DNA of 64,000 nucleotides from Nannocystis sp. (GCF_016714285.1 NZ_JADJNN010000002.1:271001-335000), one strand, 5' to 3'; counted from the first letter of the stretch, positions 1-9,514 are shown. The notes: generated from the sequence alone by a model not told the origin. Translations and numbers: made by a program.

Positions 1-1740
1 GAGGCGCGCGACGTGGACCAGCGTCGCGTCGGGCGTGACGTGGGTGTGCACCGCGAGCGCCTGCTCGTCGCCCGGCGTGACCAGCGTCAGCGGCGAGCGC
101 GAGGCGCTCATCCACGACGGATACTTGACCGGCTGCGCGCCGAAAGCGGGGTCGTCGAGGACCAGCGAGAGGATGTAGTTCTTGCCCGGCTGCAGGTGCG
201 CGAGCAGGTCGATCGAGGTCTTGACGAACTCGTTCTGCTTGGCCTCCGGGGCGAAGTCGATCGCGATCTCGGTCTGCTCGGTCGGCGTCTCGTGCTGCTC
301 GACCTGGTTGCGGGCCTTCTTGAGCGCGTCGGCGGTGTCCTGCACCAGCCAGGCCAGGATGCGGCCCTTGCTGACGTTGCGGGTCGTCACCGTGAACGCG
401 CGCGAGGCCGCGGCGTCGAGGATCAGCACGCCCTCCGGCATCGACACGCTCGCGGCCAGCGGCGCGGTGTTCACGGTCAGGTCCATCGCCGCGAAGCTGT
501 TGCCGAAGTTGTCCTTCAGCCCGGGGATGCTGAAGGTGTATTGCGTGGACGGGTCGAAGGCGCCGGAGATCGACAGGCGCCCGGTGCTATCCCAGCTGCC
601 GCCGCTCCACACGTTCATGTTGGCCACCGGCGGCCACACGTTGATCGCCGCGCGGATCGCCTTGTCAGTCACGGCCAGCGGGTTGGTGTACTCGAGCACG
701 ACCTCGCGGCCGTCGGTGCGCATCGTCGTGCCGCTCACCTCGCACACGCTGCGCTCGTAGGAGTACCCGCAGCTCAGCTTGGCCAGCGCGAGCGGACCGG
801 CGATCGAATAGCGGCGGGTCGAGCCCTCGACCTCGATGGCGATGCCCTGACCCGGCACGAACTTGCCGGCGCCGCGCACCTCCACGACCTGCTTCGGGCT
901 GACCGTGTAGCCCTCGAGGCGGTTGCTCTTGGCGTTGCTCAGCTTGACCGCGATCTCGGGCTCGGGCGTGTCCTTCTGCTCGTGGTCGGGGATGTTGTCG
1001 GTGACCACCGTGATCAGCTCGGCGGCCTGCTTGGGCGTGATCGGCTGGTCGAACACCACGCGGATCGCGTCGCTCGCGGCGATCTTCTTGCCCGAGTAGG
1101 GGAAGATCTCGACCATGCGCGGCTCGCCGGGCACGGGAATGTAGTCGATCACTTTGCCGGCGATCTCGATACGCGGGTCCGCGGTGAACTTGGCGGTCCA
1201 GGTCGCGAGCGCCACGTCGTCGGTGGTGCTCACGTCCGTGATGCTGATCGTGTAAGTCTGCTCCGGGTCGAAGGGCTTGGTCGCCGTGAACTCGAGCGTG
1301 TTGTTCGATGTCCACAGCGCCTTGCCTGCGACCGCGGGCTCGATCGTCACCACGCCCGCGGCGACCGGCTGCGACTTGCCCGACTTGAGCGGCTTGGCCA
1401 ACTTGACCGGCCGGTTGAACACGACGCGCACGGTCTGACCCTCGACTTCAAACTTGTCGCCACCCTCCTCGATGCGCGGCGACTGCACGCGAAAGCCAGT
1501 GTTCGGGTCGCTGTCATCCGTCGCCGCGATCTCGAGGGCCGGACGCTGACGCCGACCCTCCGGGCCCGGCGGAAACACCAGCGGACCGCGGGCGTCAGGC
1601 ACCACCCGTGCGAGGGTCCCCGCGCCGTTGTCGGGCTCCTCGCCGCTCACTTCAGGCGTCGACGGCTTCGGGGTACAGGCGAGCGCCGCCAGGAACAGCG
1701 GAGAGACAGCGATAATTCGACGATGCGTGCGTGGAGCCAT
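1..1740 (-). CDS. Alpha-2-macroglobulin-like lipoprotein, N-terminal part (runs off window)
   Basis: This frame is open from an ATG at 1740 to the window edge (580 codons) and continues outside it. The N-terminus is a lipoprotein signal: basic residues, a hydrophobic stretch, then LAALAC with the lipid-carrying Cys at about residue 22. Beta-rich Ig/MG-type modules follow, with phrases such as VRVVFNRPV and ITVVTDNIPDH repeated at about 100-residue spacing. Near the window edge ALAVHTHVTPDATLVHVARL resembles the lead-in to the macroglobulin domains of bacterial alpha-2-macroglobulins. Members of that family are large periplasmic protease traps anchored by a lipid. The thioester region would lie outside the window, so it cannot be checked. 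A surface protein with SbsA-type Ig modules is the alternative. Confidence 0.7.
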   Translation of the reverse strand, partial: MAPRTHRRIIAVSPLFLAALACTPKPSTPEVSGEEPDNGAGTLARVVPDARGPLVFPPGPEGRRQRPALEIAATDDSDPNTGFRVQSPRIEEGGDKFEVEGQTVRVVFNRPVKLAKPLKSGKSQPVAAGVVTIEPAVAGKALWTSNNTLEFTATKPFDPEQTYTISITDVSTTDDVALATWTAKFTADPRIEIAGKVIDYIPVPGEPRMVEIFPYSGKKIAASDAIRVVFDQPITPKQAAELITVVTDNIPDHEQKDTPEPEIAVKLSNAKSNRLEGYTVSPKQVVEVRGAGKFVPGQGIAIEVEGSTRRYSIAGPLALAKLSCGYSYERSVCEVSGTTMRTDGREVVLEYTNPLAVTDKAIRAAINVWPPVANMNVWSGGSWDSTGRLSISGAFDPSTQYTFSIPGLKDNFGNSFAAMDLTVNTAPLAASVSMPEGVLILDAAASRAFTVTTRNVSKGRILAWLVQDTADALKKARNQVEQHETPTEQTEIAIDFAPEAKQNEFVKTSIDLLAHLQPGKNYILSLVLDDPAFGAQPVKYPSWMSASRSPLTLVTPGDEQALAVHTHVTPDATLVHVARL

Positions 1741-2021
1741 GGCGGGCGGCAATTGTGCAAGACTGGGCGCTGGCGAGAAAGCCGAGGAGTTACGCAGCGC
1801 TGCGCGTGTATGCGCGTCAGGGGCCGCGAGCGCTTGCTCGTCGAGACCAATAATGTCACGAATCGTCACATTCAGCCTCGGCCATCACCGCATTGGTGGC
1901 TACACAGCGGCCTTCATTCGTGATGTTACGCATTGTTGCAGACCCCGGCGGCCACCTGCGGGTGCGTGAACAGCGTCAGCACACGCTTGTGGCCGCCGCG
2001 TCGCGCCAGCTATCAGGGCCC

Positions 2022-3068
2022 ATGCACCCGACGCGACGCAGCCCCCTCATCGCCCTCATCCTCGCGACCTGCGGCGACGCGGGCGACGCGAGCAGCAGCG
2101 CGGCGACCACGAGCGACACGACGAGCAACGCGAGCGCCACGAGCAACGCGAGCGCCACGAGCAACGAACTGCCGACGACGAGCGAAGCGAGCACGACCGA
2201 GTCGAGCGCCACCACCGGCGAACCCAGCGAGGTCGCGGGCCTCGAGCTGCTGCCACGCCTCGCGGGCCTGTGGACCGGACCGGCGACGATGACCCCGCTC
2301 GGCACCTTCGCGCGCATGAACATGGACATGCGCGCCGCCTCCGGACAGGTGCTGTTTAGCAAGGCCGACCTCGACGAGATGAACAACCTGCGCTTCGCCT
2401 TCGAGATCGAGGCGCCCGACGGCAAGCCGACCCTGGTCTACCGCAACGGCGGCTACTTCCTCGGCCTGCTCCGCGACTCGCGGACCCAGCTGGTCGAACA
2501 CGACGCCAAGGCGGCCACCTACCGCTTCTGCTCGACGAGCGCGCTGGGCTGCGACTACATCGACGCGCGCTGGAGCTTCAGCGACGCCGACAGCCTGATC
2601 TTCGACGTCAAGGTGAAGGGCAAACAACACGTGTACTGGGACGCGAAGCGGGTCGAGAAGCGGAGCCTGCCCGACCCCTTCCCCGGCGACGCCACACCGC
2701 TCCCCAGCGACGCCGACTTCCCGCCGATGCCGAGCCTGAAGGTCGACGTCAGCTGGGCCGACCCCCTGGCCGCCGACGGCGCGGTGTGGATCATCCTCAC
2801 GACCATGGACTGCGACCTCCAGCTCAAGTGCGTGCACAGCAGATCGCTCACCAAGGGCGCCCCCGCAGGCAGCAAGAGCGTGACCCTCACCCTCGACCAG
2901 ATGCACCCCGGCCCCTACAAGCTCAACACCGTCCTCGACCGCAACGGCAACCTCGCCACCACGCTCTACCCCGACAAGGGCGACGGCATCGGCGCGCTCA
3001 ACCAGGCCGTCGAGGTCAAGCCGAGCGGCGAGACGGCGGTCAAGACCACCATCATCATCACGCTCTAG
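2022..3068 (+). CDS. Lipoprotein with Ser/Thr-rich linker, function unknown
   Basis: A predicted lipoprotein of 348 residues. ATG 2022 is chosen because it places a short basic start and a hydrophobic run directly before the candidate lipobox LATC. An upstream in-frame start at 1893 would bury the signal. Residues about 20-65 are a low-complexity linker of Thr, Ser, Ala and Asn (repeats of ATSNAS), typical of myxobacterial surface lipoproteins. The remaining ~280 residues form a globular domain rich in beta-strand patterns (GLWTGPATMTPLGTF and similar) that I do not recognise. The stop codon shares the four bases CTAG with the stop of the convergent cyclase gene, which leaves no space for a terminator between the genes. 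Confidence 0.75.
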   Translation: MHPTRRSPLIALILATCGDAGDASSSAATTSDTTSNASATSNASATSNELPTTSEASTTESSATTGEPSEVAGLELLPRLAGLWTGPATMTPLGTFARMNMDMRAASGQVLFSKADLDEMNNLRFAFEIEAPDGKPTLVYRNGGYFLGLLRDSRTQLVEHDAKAATYRFCSTSALGCDYIDARWSFSDADSLIFDVKVKGKQHVYWDAKRVEKRSLPDPFPGDATPLPSDADFPPMPSLKVDVSWADPLAADGAVWIILTTMDCDLQLKCVHSRSLTKGAPAGSKSVTLTLDQMHPGPYKLNTVLDRNGNLATTLYPDKGDGIGALNQAVEVKPSGETAVKTTIIITL

Positions 3069-5047
3069 TCGATGATGATGTCCTCGTCGTCGCTCTGCTC
3101 CGCCCGCGGCCCCGCCACCGCCAGCGGCCCGGAGCCCGCCCCGGAGACCACATCACCAGCGCCGACCTTGCTCGGGCGCCGACCGACGAGGAAGTAAGTG
3201 CACAGCGCGCCCTTCCCCTTGACGTGGATGATGCCCCGTCGCTGAAACGCGTACTTGTGGCGCAGCCGCTTGTAGGTCGCCTCGGTCACCTGGATCGCGT
3301 TGGCGATACCGTGCGACTCCATGCGGCTGGCGATGTTGACGGTGTCGCCCCACAGGTCGTACGCGAACTTCTTGGTGCCGATGATGCCAGCCGTGACCGG
3401 CCCACAGTTCATGCCGATACGGATGCGAACCCCGCGGTTGCGCTTGGCGTTGAAGCGCTCGATCACCGCGAGCATGTCCAACGCCATCTCGGCCATCGCC
3501 TCGGCATGATCGGGCCGCGGCATCGGCAGGCCGCTCGCGGCCATGTACTCGTCGCCGATCGTCTTGATCTTCTCGAGGCCGTGCTTCTCGGCCAGCTGAT
3601 CGAACATCGAGAAGATCTTGTTGAGCATCGCCACCAGCTCGGCCGGCGGCAGCTGCTCCGACATCCGCGTGAAGCCCACCAGGTCGGCGAACAGCACCGT
3701 CACGTCGGGGAACACGTCGGCGATGGTCCGCTGACCCTCCTTGAGCCGCTCGGCGATCGGGCGCGGGAGGATGTTCAGCAGCAGCTGCTCGCTGCGCTCC
3801 TGCTCCGAGCGCAGCTTCTTGATGTACGCCCGCTCGCGATCCCGCAGCCGCTTCTTCTCCAGGCAAGCGCCGATGCGGGCCCGCAGCACGACCGGGTTGA
3901 AGGGCTTGGGCAGGTAGTCCTCGGCGCCGAGCTCGATCGACTTGACCACCGTGTCCAGCTGGTCGAGCGCCGAGATCATGATCACCGGCAGGCCGCGCAG
4001 CTTGTCGTCCGCGTGCAGGTGCTCCAGCACCTGATAGCCGTCCATCTCCGGCATCATCACGTCGAGCAGCACGAGGTCGAAGTCCTCCTCGCGCAGCATC
4101 TCCAGCGCCCGCTTGCCGTTCTCCGCCAGCTTGACCGTGTGCCCCTGACGCAGCAGCCGACGCGACAACATGTTGCGGTTCGACTCGTTGTCGTCGACCA
4201 CCAACAGCTTGCCCGTGTCCACGTGCGTGACCGGCCGCCGCGGCGCGCCCGCGGCCTCACGCACCGCCACCGCCGCCTCACCCGGCGTCGGGCGCACGGC
4301 CATGATCACGCGGCTGACCGCACCGCTCGACACGATCTCGTCGAGGCGGCGCACCGCCTCGAGGATGCGCTCGATGTCCCCCGTGATCTCCTCGTCGCCG
4401 CGCTGATGCGAGGTGTGGACCAGACGCTCGACGTGGCTGAGCAGGTGGCTGAGCGGAAACAACAGGTCGCGGTTCAGCCGCTCCTGACTCGGCCGCTGCG
4501 CGTGCGGGTCGAGGATCTCGTCGATCAGCGCCAGCAGCTGCTGCGCGTCGGTCAGCACCTGACCGATGTTGTTGACCACGAATTCGTTGTTCGAGGCCTC
4601 CGCGTCCTCGATCAACATCTCGCTGTAACCGATGATCTGGTTGAACGGCGTACGCAGGTCGTGGCGCAGCTGCGCGCCCGTCGTGCGCTTGGCCGGGACC
4701 TTGGGCGCGTCCGCCTCCGACAGCGGCAGGTCGATCACCGCCGACGCCTCGCTGTTCACCAACGAAAGCACCCGCGGCGGCTCGTCGTCGACGTCGACGT
4801 CCACGTCTACCGTGCCAGCCCCCCTCGGGCGGGCGATCGTCGCCTCGTCGAGCTCATCCAGGCTCATGTCGTCGAACTCGTCGCCGGCCGCCTCCACGCC
4901 CTCCTCCGGCGCCCGGGGAGGCGCAAGGTCCTCGACGAAGGTGCCATCCAGGATGTCGTCATCGTCCTCGGGGATGCCCGGCCCGGCGAGGCCCGGCTCC
5001 ATGGGAGGCTCCCCGGGTGCGCGACGGTTTGGATCGTTGTCTCGCAT
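3065..5047 (-). CDS. HisKA-REC-class III adenylate cyclase hybrid signalling protein
   Basis: A 660-residue soluble signalling protein. An acidic N-terminal 120 residues is followed by a HisKA-type dimerisation helix (LRHDLRTPFNQIIGYSEML, candidate phospho-His at ~129). Then comes a receiver domain (~279-395, LLVVDDNESN, acceptor Asp in LLDVMMPEMDGY at ~329, TKP-loop equivalent YLPKPF), a short coiled linker and a class III cyclase domain (~440-610). The cyclase has metal-binding Asp in VLFADLVGFT and TIGDEYMAA. The substrate-selecting Lys (EKIKTIGDE) and Asp (YDLWGDTVN) indicate ATP, and the transition-state Asn/Arg lie in VNIASRM. There is no HATPase domain after HisKA, so the protein cannot autophosphorylate as a normal kinase. 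It probably receives phosphate from another kinase and makes cAMP. Confidence 0.9.
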   Translation of the reverse strand: MRDNDPNRRAPGEPPMEPGLAGPGIPEDDDDILDGTFVEDLAPPRAPEEGVEAAGDEFDDMSLDELDEATIARPRGAGTVDVDVDVDDEPPRVLSLVNSEASAVIDLPLSEADAPKVPAKRTTGAQLRHDLRTPFNQIIGYSEMLIEDAEASNNEFVVNNIGQVLTDAQQLLALIDEILDPHAQRPSQERLNRDLLFPLSHLLSHVERLVHTSHQRGDEEITGDIERILEAVRRLDEIVSSGAVSRVIMAVRPTPGEAAVAVREAAGAPRRPVTHVDTGKLLVVDDNESNRNMLSRRLLRQGHTVKLAENGKRALEMLREEDFDLVLLDVMMPEMDGYQVLEHLHADDKLRGLPVIMISALDQLDTVVKSIELGAEDYLPKPFNPVVLRARIGACLEKKRLRDRERAYIKKLRSEQERSEQLLLNILPRPIAERLKEGQRTIADVFPDVTVLFADLVGFTRMSEQLPPAELVAMLNKIFSMFDQLAEKHGLEKIKTIGDEYMAASGLPMPRPDHAEAMAEMALDMLAVIERFNAKRNRGVRIRIGMNCGPVTAGIIGTKKFAYDLWGDTVNIASRMESHGIANAIQVTEATYKRLRHKYAFQRRGIIHVKGKGALCTYFLVGRRPSKVGAGDVVSGAGSGPLAVAGPRAEQSDDEDIIID

Positions 5048-5759
5048 GCGTTGGGATGCTGTGCGTCGCGCTGTACGGAGCGTTGGAGCCTAACGGAGAT
5101 CGTACCGGCCGATGGTACCGCAGCCCCCGTGAGAGCGGTCACGGCTTGTGGCCAGGCCGCAGACTCCATGCTCGCCGCCCCGCGCCATGAGGACAACCCA
5201 CGACCACGACGATCCGCGAGCTACGTCGGGCGGGATCGCCCGCTCCCACAAACCCGTCCGTGACGCTGCCCCGGACCCACCAAAGCAGCACCAGAGGCCG
5301 CCGGGACGCCCCTGGAACTGAATCCCGGTCGGAGCCCCGACCCCGGCTCCGACCCCGACCTGCGAAGGTGCCATGACCGGCCCGTGGACAGGTCGCCAGC
5401 GTGTCCGGGGGAGCGATCCCCCAGCGCGCAACGCACGGCCAACTTCCCTCCCATGCCGACGAGCCCCGGCGAGTGGTCAGGCCCGACACCACCGACAACG
5501 CTGGCTGCGATCGACCTCGTCGCGTCGTCGCCGAGCAACTCGCCGCACATACAACGTCTCGGCACGCTCGCGCGACTTTGACACCAAGTGCCAGCGCAGA
5601 GTCGAGCCGGCCTCTCACTGGCAGTTCGACCACGCCACAGCGAGGCACCAGGCATGAGAGCTTGACCCCCTGGAGCGAACGCTTGATCATGCGAAGAGTT
5701 GACGGACGCCCCTGTGCACCGTCGTTTCCGCATAGTCGCCAGGTCGTCAAGGTCCGATC
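5048..5759. other. 712-bp gap without a supported gene
   Basis: I see no convincing coding region here. Open frames exist on both strands (for example 5221-5733 minus), but their translations are low-complexity Arg/Ser/Gly and no plausible ribosome site precedes them. The gap must hold the promoter of the minus-strand cyclase gene and that of the plus-strand propeller gene. A short G-rich/C-rich hairpin lies near 5408-5423. Confidence 0.5.
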
Positions 5760-6650
5760 ATGCCTGAGATCCGTGATGTCTATCTGCTGAGCAGCCCAAT
5801 GTCGCTTCCGGAGGGCATCGCCTTCGACAGCCGCACCCGCCGCTTCTTCGCCACGGGCCTGTTCGGCGGTCAGATCACGCAGATCGACGCGGGCGCTGGT
5901 GAGGAGCGCGTGCTCTTCACCAGCGAAGAACAGCTGCAATTCTCCGGCGCCAAGGTCGACGAGACCCACCGCCGCCTGTGGGTCTGCGCCTCCGACATCC
6001 GCGGTCCTCACGGCGGCCTCCACCTCCTCGACGTCGACAGCGGCGCGCTCATCCGCCACTTCCCGCTCTCCACGAGCGGCATCTGCAACGACGTGTGCCT
6101 CGACGCCGACGGCGTCGCCTACGTCACCGACTCCTTCCAGCCCGTCATCTACCGCGTCGACCCCCGCGACGGCAGCTACGGCGAGTTCGCGCGTGACACC
6201 CAGATGTCGGCGCCGATGGGCCAGTTCGGCCTCAACGGCATCGCCGTAACCCCGGACGGCAGCTCGCTCATCGGCGGCTTCACCTCGCCCTCCAAGCTGT
6301 TCCTCGTCTCGCGCCGCAACCCCGAGGCGGTCCGCGAGATCACCCTCAGTGGCGACCCCTTCGGTGTCCCAGACCCCAACTTCACCGGCGCCGACGGCAT
6401 CATCTTCATCGACGACAAGCTCTACGTCATCCACAACGGCGGCGTGCAAGAGATCACCTTCACCGCCAGGGATTACAGCGAGGGCACCGTGAAGTCGGCG
6501 ATCGCCCCCGAGCCCGGCCTCACCACCGCCACGGTCGCCGACGGCGAGCTCTACGTCATCAAGTCCGAGGTCGTGCGGGCGATGCACATGCAGCTCCCGC
6601 CCAACCTGCCGTTCAAGATCTACCACTTCCCCCGCTCGCTATTCGCGTAG
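5760..6650 (+). CDS. SMP-30/gluconolactonase-like beta-propeller protein
   Basis: A 296-residue protein built of repeated beta-propeller blades. The recurrent pattern is a hydrophobic strand followed by Asp-Gly or Asp-x-x-Gly turns (LDADGVAYVTDS, VTPDGSSLIGGF, FTGADGIIFIDDKLYVI). This matches the SMP-30/gluconolaconase/LRE-like fold, whose members are metal-dependent lactonases or sugar-acid hydrolases. No signal peptide is visible, so it is likely cytosolic. The start ATG 5760 gives a compact N-terminus leading straight into the first blade (EGIAFDSRTRRFFATG). The gene is alone on its strand and converges on the lpdA-type gene across a hairpin-containing 64-bp gap. The substrate cannot be told from sequence, and a non-catalytic propeller is possible. 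Confidence 0.75.
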   Translation: MPEIRDVYLLSSPMSLPEGIAFDSRTRRFFATGLFGGQITQIDAGAGEERVLFTSEEQLQFSGAKVDETHRRLWVCASDIRGPHGGLHLLDVDSGALIRHFPLSTSGICNDVCLDADGVAYVTDSFQPVIYRVDPRDGSYGEFARDTQMSAPMGQFGLNGIAVTPDGSSLIGGFTSPSKLFLVSRRNPEAVREITLSGDPFGVPDPNFTGADGIIFIDDKLYVIHNGGVQEITFTARDYSEGTVKSAIAPEPGLTTATVADGELYVIKSEVVRAMHMQLPPNLPFKIYHFPRSLFA

Positions 6651-6669
6651 AGACAGCGCAGCTCAAGAT

Positions 6670-6709
6670 GGCCCAGACGGGCCAAACGCGCTGCAAGGGC
6701 GGCCCTGCA
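6670..6709. terminator. Candidate bidirectional terminator between convergent genes
   Basis: Two hairpins lie between the stop of the propeller gene and the stop of the lipoamide dehydrogenase gene: GGCCC-AGAC-GGGCC at 6670-6683 and a stem with arms TGCAAGGG/CCCTGCA at 6692-6709. Neither has a strong T-run, so intrinsic termination is likely but not certain. Confidence 0.4.
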
Positions 6710-6714
6710 AGATA

Positions 6715-8136
6715 CTAGTGGCTGCGCTTGGTGTTGCCGATATGAATGGCCTCGCCGAGCGCGTGCTTGGCGGCCTCCATCACGGCCTCGCTGAGCGTCG
6801 GGTGCGGATGAATCGTCAGAGCGATGTCCTCGGCATAGGCACCCATCTCGATCGCCAGCGCCGCCTCGCTGATGAGGTCGCTGGCCTCGGGACCGACGAT
6901 GTGCACCCCGAGCACGCGATCGTCCTCGGCATCGGTCACGATCTTCACAAAGCCCGAGGTCTCGCCGATCGCCATGGCGCGACCGCTCACGACGAAGGGG
7001 AACTTGCCGACGTTGGTCTTGCGCCCCTTCGCCTCGGCCTCCTCCACGGTGAGACCCGACGAGGCGATCTCCGGCTCGGTGAACACGACGTTCGGGATCT
7101 GCCGCGCGTCGTTGATCGTCTTCTTGCCGGCGATCACCTCGGCGACCACCTCGCCCTCGTGCGACGCCTTGTGGGCCAGCATCGGCTGACCAACGATGTC
7201 CCCGACGGCATAAATGCCAGGCACGTTGGTCTGCAGGCGACTGTCGACCTCGATGAAGCCGCGCTGGCTGACCTTCACGCCGGTCTTGTCGAGGCCGAAA
7301 CCCTGACTCACCGGACGCCGGCCGACCGCGACGAGGATGACGTCGCACGGGAACTCAACCACCTTGCCGCCGACCTCCGCCTTGACCACGGCCTCACCAT
7401 TGCGCTCCTCCCAGCCGATCGCCTTGGCGCCGGTGTGGATCTGTCCGCCGTCCTTCTTGATCTGGCGCGCAACGACCTCCGCGCACTCCAGATCGACACC
7501 ATTGAGGATCCGCGTCAGGCCCTCGAGCACCACCAACTGGGCGCCGAGTCGCTGGAAGGTCTGTCCGAGCTCGAGGCCGATGATGCCGCCACCGACGCAC
7601 ACCATCCGCTTGGGGATCGTGGCGAGGTCGAGCGCCGAGGTGCTGTCGAGCACGCGCTTGTGGTCGAACTTGAAGCCGGGGATCTCGATCGGCAGCGAGC
7701 CGGTGGCGATGACGATGTGCTCCGCCTCGACGATGTCCTCAGGCTTGCCGTCGCTGTACGTGAGCTTCACGCGGTGCGCGTCGAGGAACTCGGCCGTGGC
7801 CTTCACGTAGGTCGTGCCAGCCCCCTTGACCAGAGTCTGTACGCCGCCGGTCAGCTTCTTCACGATGCCCGACTTCCACACCTGCATCTGGACCATGTCG
7901 ACCGCCGGCTGGCCGAAGCTGAGGCCCATGTCCTTCGCGTGTTGGGCCTTGTGGTACAGCTTGGTCGCCGAGATGAGCGCCTTGGAGGGGATGCAGCCGA
8001 CGTTGAGGCAGACACCACCGGGTTTGTCCTTCTCAACGAGCATCGCATCGACCCCGAGCTGACCCAGGCGGATCGCACAGGGATAGCCGCCCGTGCCCGC
8101 GCCGATGACGAGCGCCTTCTTCTTGATCGTGGCCAT
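6715..8136 (-). CDS. lpdA: Dihydrolipoyl dehydrogenase (E3)
   Basis: E3 flavoprotein of 473 residues that reoxidises dihydrolipoamide on E2 and passes electrons to NAD+. The sequence shows an N-terminal FAD motif (VIGAGTGGYPCAIR), the redox-active disulfide GGVCLNVGCIPSKALI, an NAD-binding Rossmann motif (VCVGGGIIGLELGQTF), the second FAD motif (IYAVGDIVGQPMLAHKASHEG) and the C-terminal catalytic HPHPTLSE with its His-Glu pair. All are canonical. ATG 8136 is preceded by GAAAGGG, a fair ribosome site. An upstream in-frame start would overlap E2. It is the last gene of the E1alpha-E1beta-E2-E3 operon, 13 bp after E2. Confidence 0.95.
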   Translation of the reverse strand: MATIKKKALVIGAGTGGYPCAIRLGQLGVDAMLVEKDKPGGVCLNVGCIPSKALISATKLYHKAQHAKDMGLSFGQPAVDMVQMQVWKSGIVKKLTGGVQTLVKGAGTTYVKATAEFLDAHRVKLTYSDGKPEDIVEAEHIVIATGSLPIEIPGFKFDHKRVLDSTSALDLATIPKRMVCVGGGIIGLELGQTFQRLGAQLVVLEGLTRILNGVDLECAEVVARQIKKDGGQIHTGAKAIGWEERNGEAVVKAEVGGKVVEFPCDVILVAVGRRPVSQGFGLDKTGVKVSQRGFIEVDSRLQTNVPGIYAVGDIVGQPMLAHKASHEGEVVAEVIAGKKTINDARQIPNVVFTEPEIASSGLTVEEAEAKGRKTNVGKFPFVVSGRAMAIGETSGFVKIVTDAEDDRVLGVHIVGPEASDLISEAALAIEMGAYAEDIALTIHPHPTLSEAVMEAAKHALGEAIHIGNTKRSH

Positions 8137-8149
8137 GTGTGTGTCCCTT

Positions 8150-9499
8150 TCAGATCCCCGCGAGCAGCAAGAGGTTCGGGTCCTCGAGGTAGCGTCGGAC
8201 CTCCTGCAGGAAGCTCGCCCCCTGGAAGCCATCGACGACGCGGTGGTCGAGCGACACGGAGAGGTTCATCAGGTGCCCGATGACGATGTTGTCGCGCTCA
8301 TCGACGATCGGCACCTTGCGGATCGCGTGCACGCCGATGATGCCGACCTCCGGGTAGTTGATGATCGGCGTCGCCAGCACGCCGCCGATATTTCCGAGGC
8401 TGGAGATGCTGAAGGTCGAGCCGGTCAGCTCCTCGCGCGTGCAGGTGCCCGCGCGCGCCGCCTCGCCGAGCCGGGCGATCTCCCGCCCCAGATCGAGGAT
8501 GCTCATCCGGTCGGCGCCATGCACCACCGGGACCATCAGCCCCTGATCGGTCGTCGCCGCCACGCCGATGTTGTAGCGCTTCTTCACGATGATCCGACCA
8601 CCAGCCTCGTCGAGCTCGGCGTTGACGATCGGATACTTCTTGAGCGCGTGCACGGCCGCCTTCACGATGAAGGGCAAGAAGGTCAGGCTCACGCCCTGCT
8701 CGGCCGCCACCGCCTTGGCCTCGGCGCGCAGCTTCACGAGCCGGGTCACGTTGACCTGCTCGACGTAGGTGTAGTGCACCGCGGTCGTGTACGAGCGCAC
8801 CATGCTCTCGGCGATCCGCCGCCGCATCCCGCGGAAGGGGATCTCCTCGTCGCCCTGCTCGGGCGTGACCGCGTACGACGGCTTCGTCGGCGCCGGTCTG
8901 GCGAGCGGCGCTGCGGGCTTCGTCGGCACCGGCGCCGGTCTAGCGAGCGGCGCTGCGGCCGTCGTCGGCACCGCAGGCTTCGGCTCAGGCACGACAACGA
9001 CAGCCGCGACCACCGGCGCCGGTCTGACCGCGGCAACCTGGCTCTTGGCACCTGTCCCGACAGACAGCTCGGCCGCCGCGCCAGCGACTTGCTGCGCGCG
9101 CATGACGTCGTCCTTGGTGATGCGGCCGCGCTCGTCGACCGGCAGGCTGCGCAGGTCGATGCCCGACTCTCGCGCGAGGGCACGGGCCGCCGGGGTCGCC
9201 AGCACTGAAGCGCCGCTCGCGGGTGCGACCGTCGCCGTCACAGGCATCGACACCGTGGCCGCCACGCCGAGGTCGAGGATCGCGATGACCTGCTCGACCG
9301 CGCAGATGTCCCCGACCTGCGCGACGATCTCCCGCAAGGTCCCGGCGACCGGCGACGGCACCTCGATCGTGGCCTTGTCGGTCATAACCTCAACGAGCGC
9401 CTCGTTCGCCTGCACGAACTCGCCGGGCTGTTTGTGCCAGCGGACGATCTCACCCTCGACCACGCCCTCACCGATCTCTGGAAGTTTGAACTCGAGCAT
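8150..9499 (-). CDS. 2-oxoacid dehydrogenase E2, dihydrolipoamide acyltransferase
   Basis: A 449-residue E2 core protein. One lipoyl domain (residues 1-80, lipoyl Lys in VMTDKATIEV) is followed by a peripheral subunit-binding domain (~107-143, LATPAARALARESGIDL) and an Ala/Pro linker with repeated PLARPAP phrases. The C-terminal acyltransferase domain (~220-449) ends with the catalytic DHRVVDGFQGA. The chloramphenicol-acetyltransferase-like residues are intact, in contrast to the E1 genes upstream. GGAG lies 7-10 bases before ATG 9499. The gene sits 15 bp after E1beta. The domain style resembles branched-chain E2 more than pyruvate E2, but the acyl substrate is not fixed by sequence. A dispersed palindrome (9050-9069) lies in the linker. 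Confidence 0.92.
   Translation of the reverse strand: MLEFKLPEIGEGVVEGEIVRWHKQPGEFVQANEALVEVMTDKATIEVPSPVAGTLREIVAQVGDICAVEQVIAILDLGVAATVSMPVTATVAPASGASVLATPAARALARESGIDLRSLPVDERGRITKDDVMRAQQVAGAAAELSVGTGAKSQVAAVRPAPVVAAVVVVPEPKPAVPTTAAAPLARPAPVPTKPAAPLARPAPTKPSYAVTPEQGDEEIPFRGMRRRIAESMVRSYTTAVHYTYVEQVNVTRLVKLRAEAKAVAAEQGVSLTFLPFIVKAAVHALKKYPIVNAELDEAGGRIIVKKRYNIGVAATTDQGLMVPVVHGADRMSILDLGREIARLGEAARAGTCTREELTGSTFSISSLGNIGGVLATPIINYPEVGIIGVHAIRKVPIVDERDNIVIGHLMNLSVSLDHRVVDGFQGASFLQEVRRYLEDPNLLLLAGI
9050..9069. repeat. Dispersed 20-bp palindrome, copy inside E2 linker
   Basis: The sequence ACCTGTCCCGACAGACAGCT fits the CTGT-N8-ACAG geometry exactly. In the E2 frame it encodes L-S-V-G-T-G in the interdomain linker. 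Confidence 0.75.
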
Positions 9500-9514
9500 G
9501 CGGGCTCCGAATGG

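Noticed and set aside
13..5263. Very long plus-strand open frames opposite the alpha-2-macroglobulin and cyclase genes
   Set aside because: Their translations are Arg/His/Val-rich with no domain pattern. They arise from high-GC third positions of the real minus-strand genes.
5221..5733. Possible 170-residue minus-strand gene in the 5.0-5.8 kb gap
   Set aside because: No ribosome site, no domain, biased low-complexity translation.
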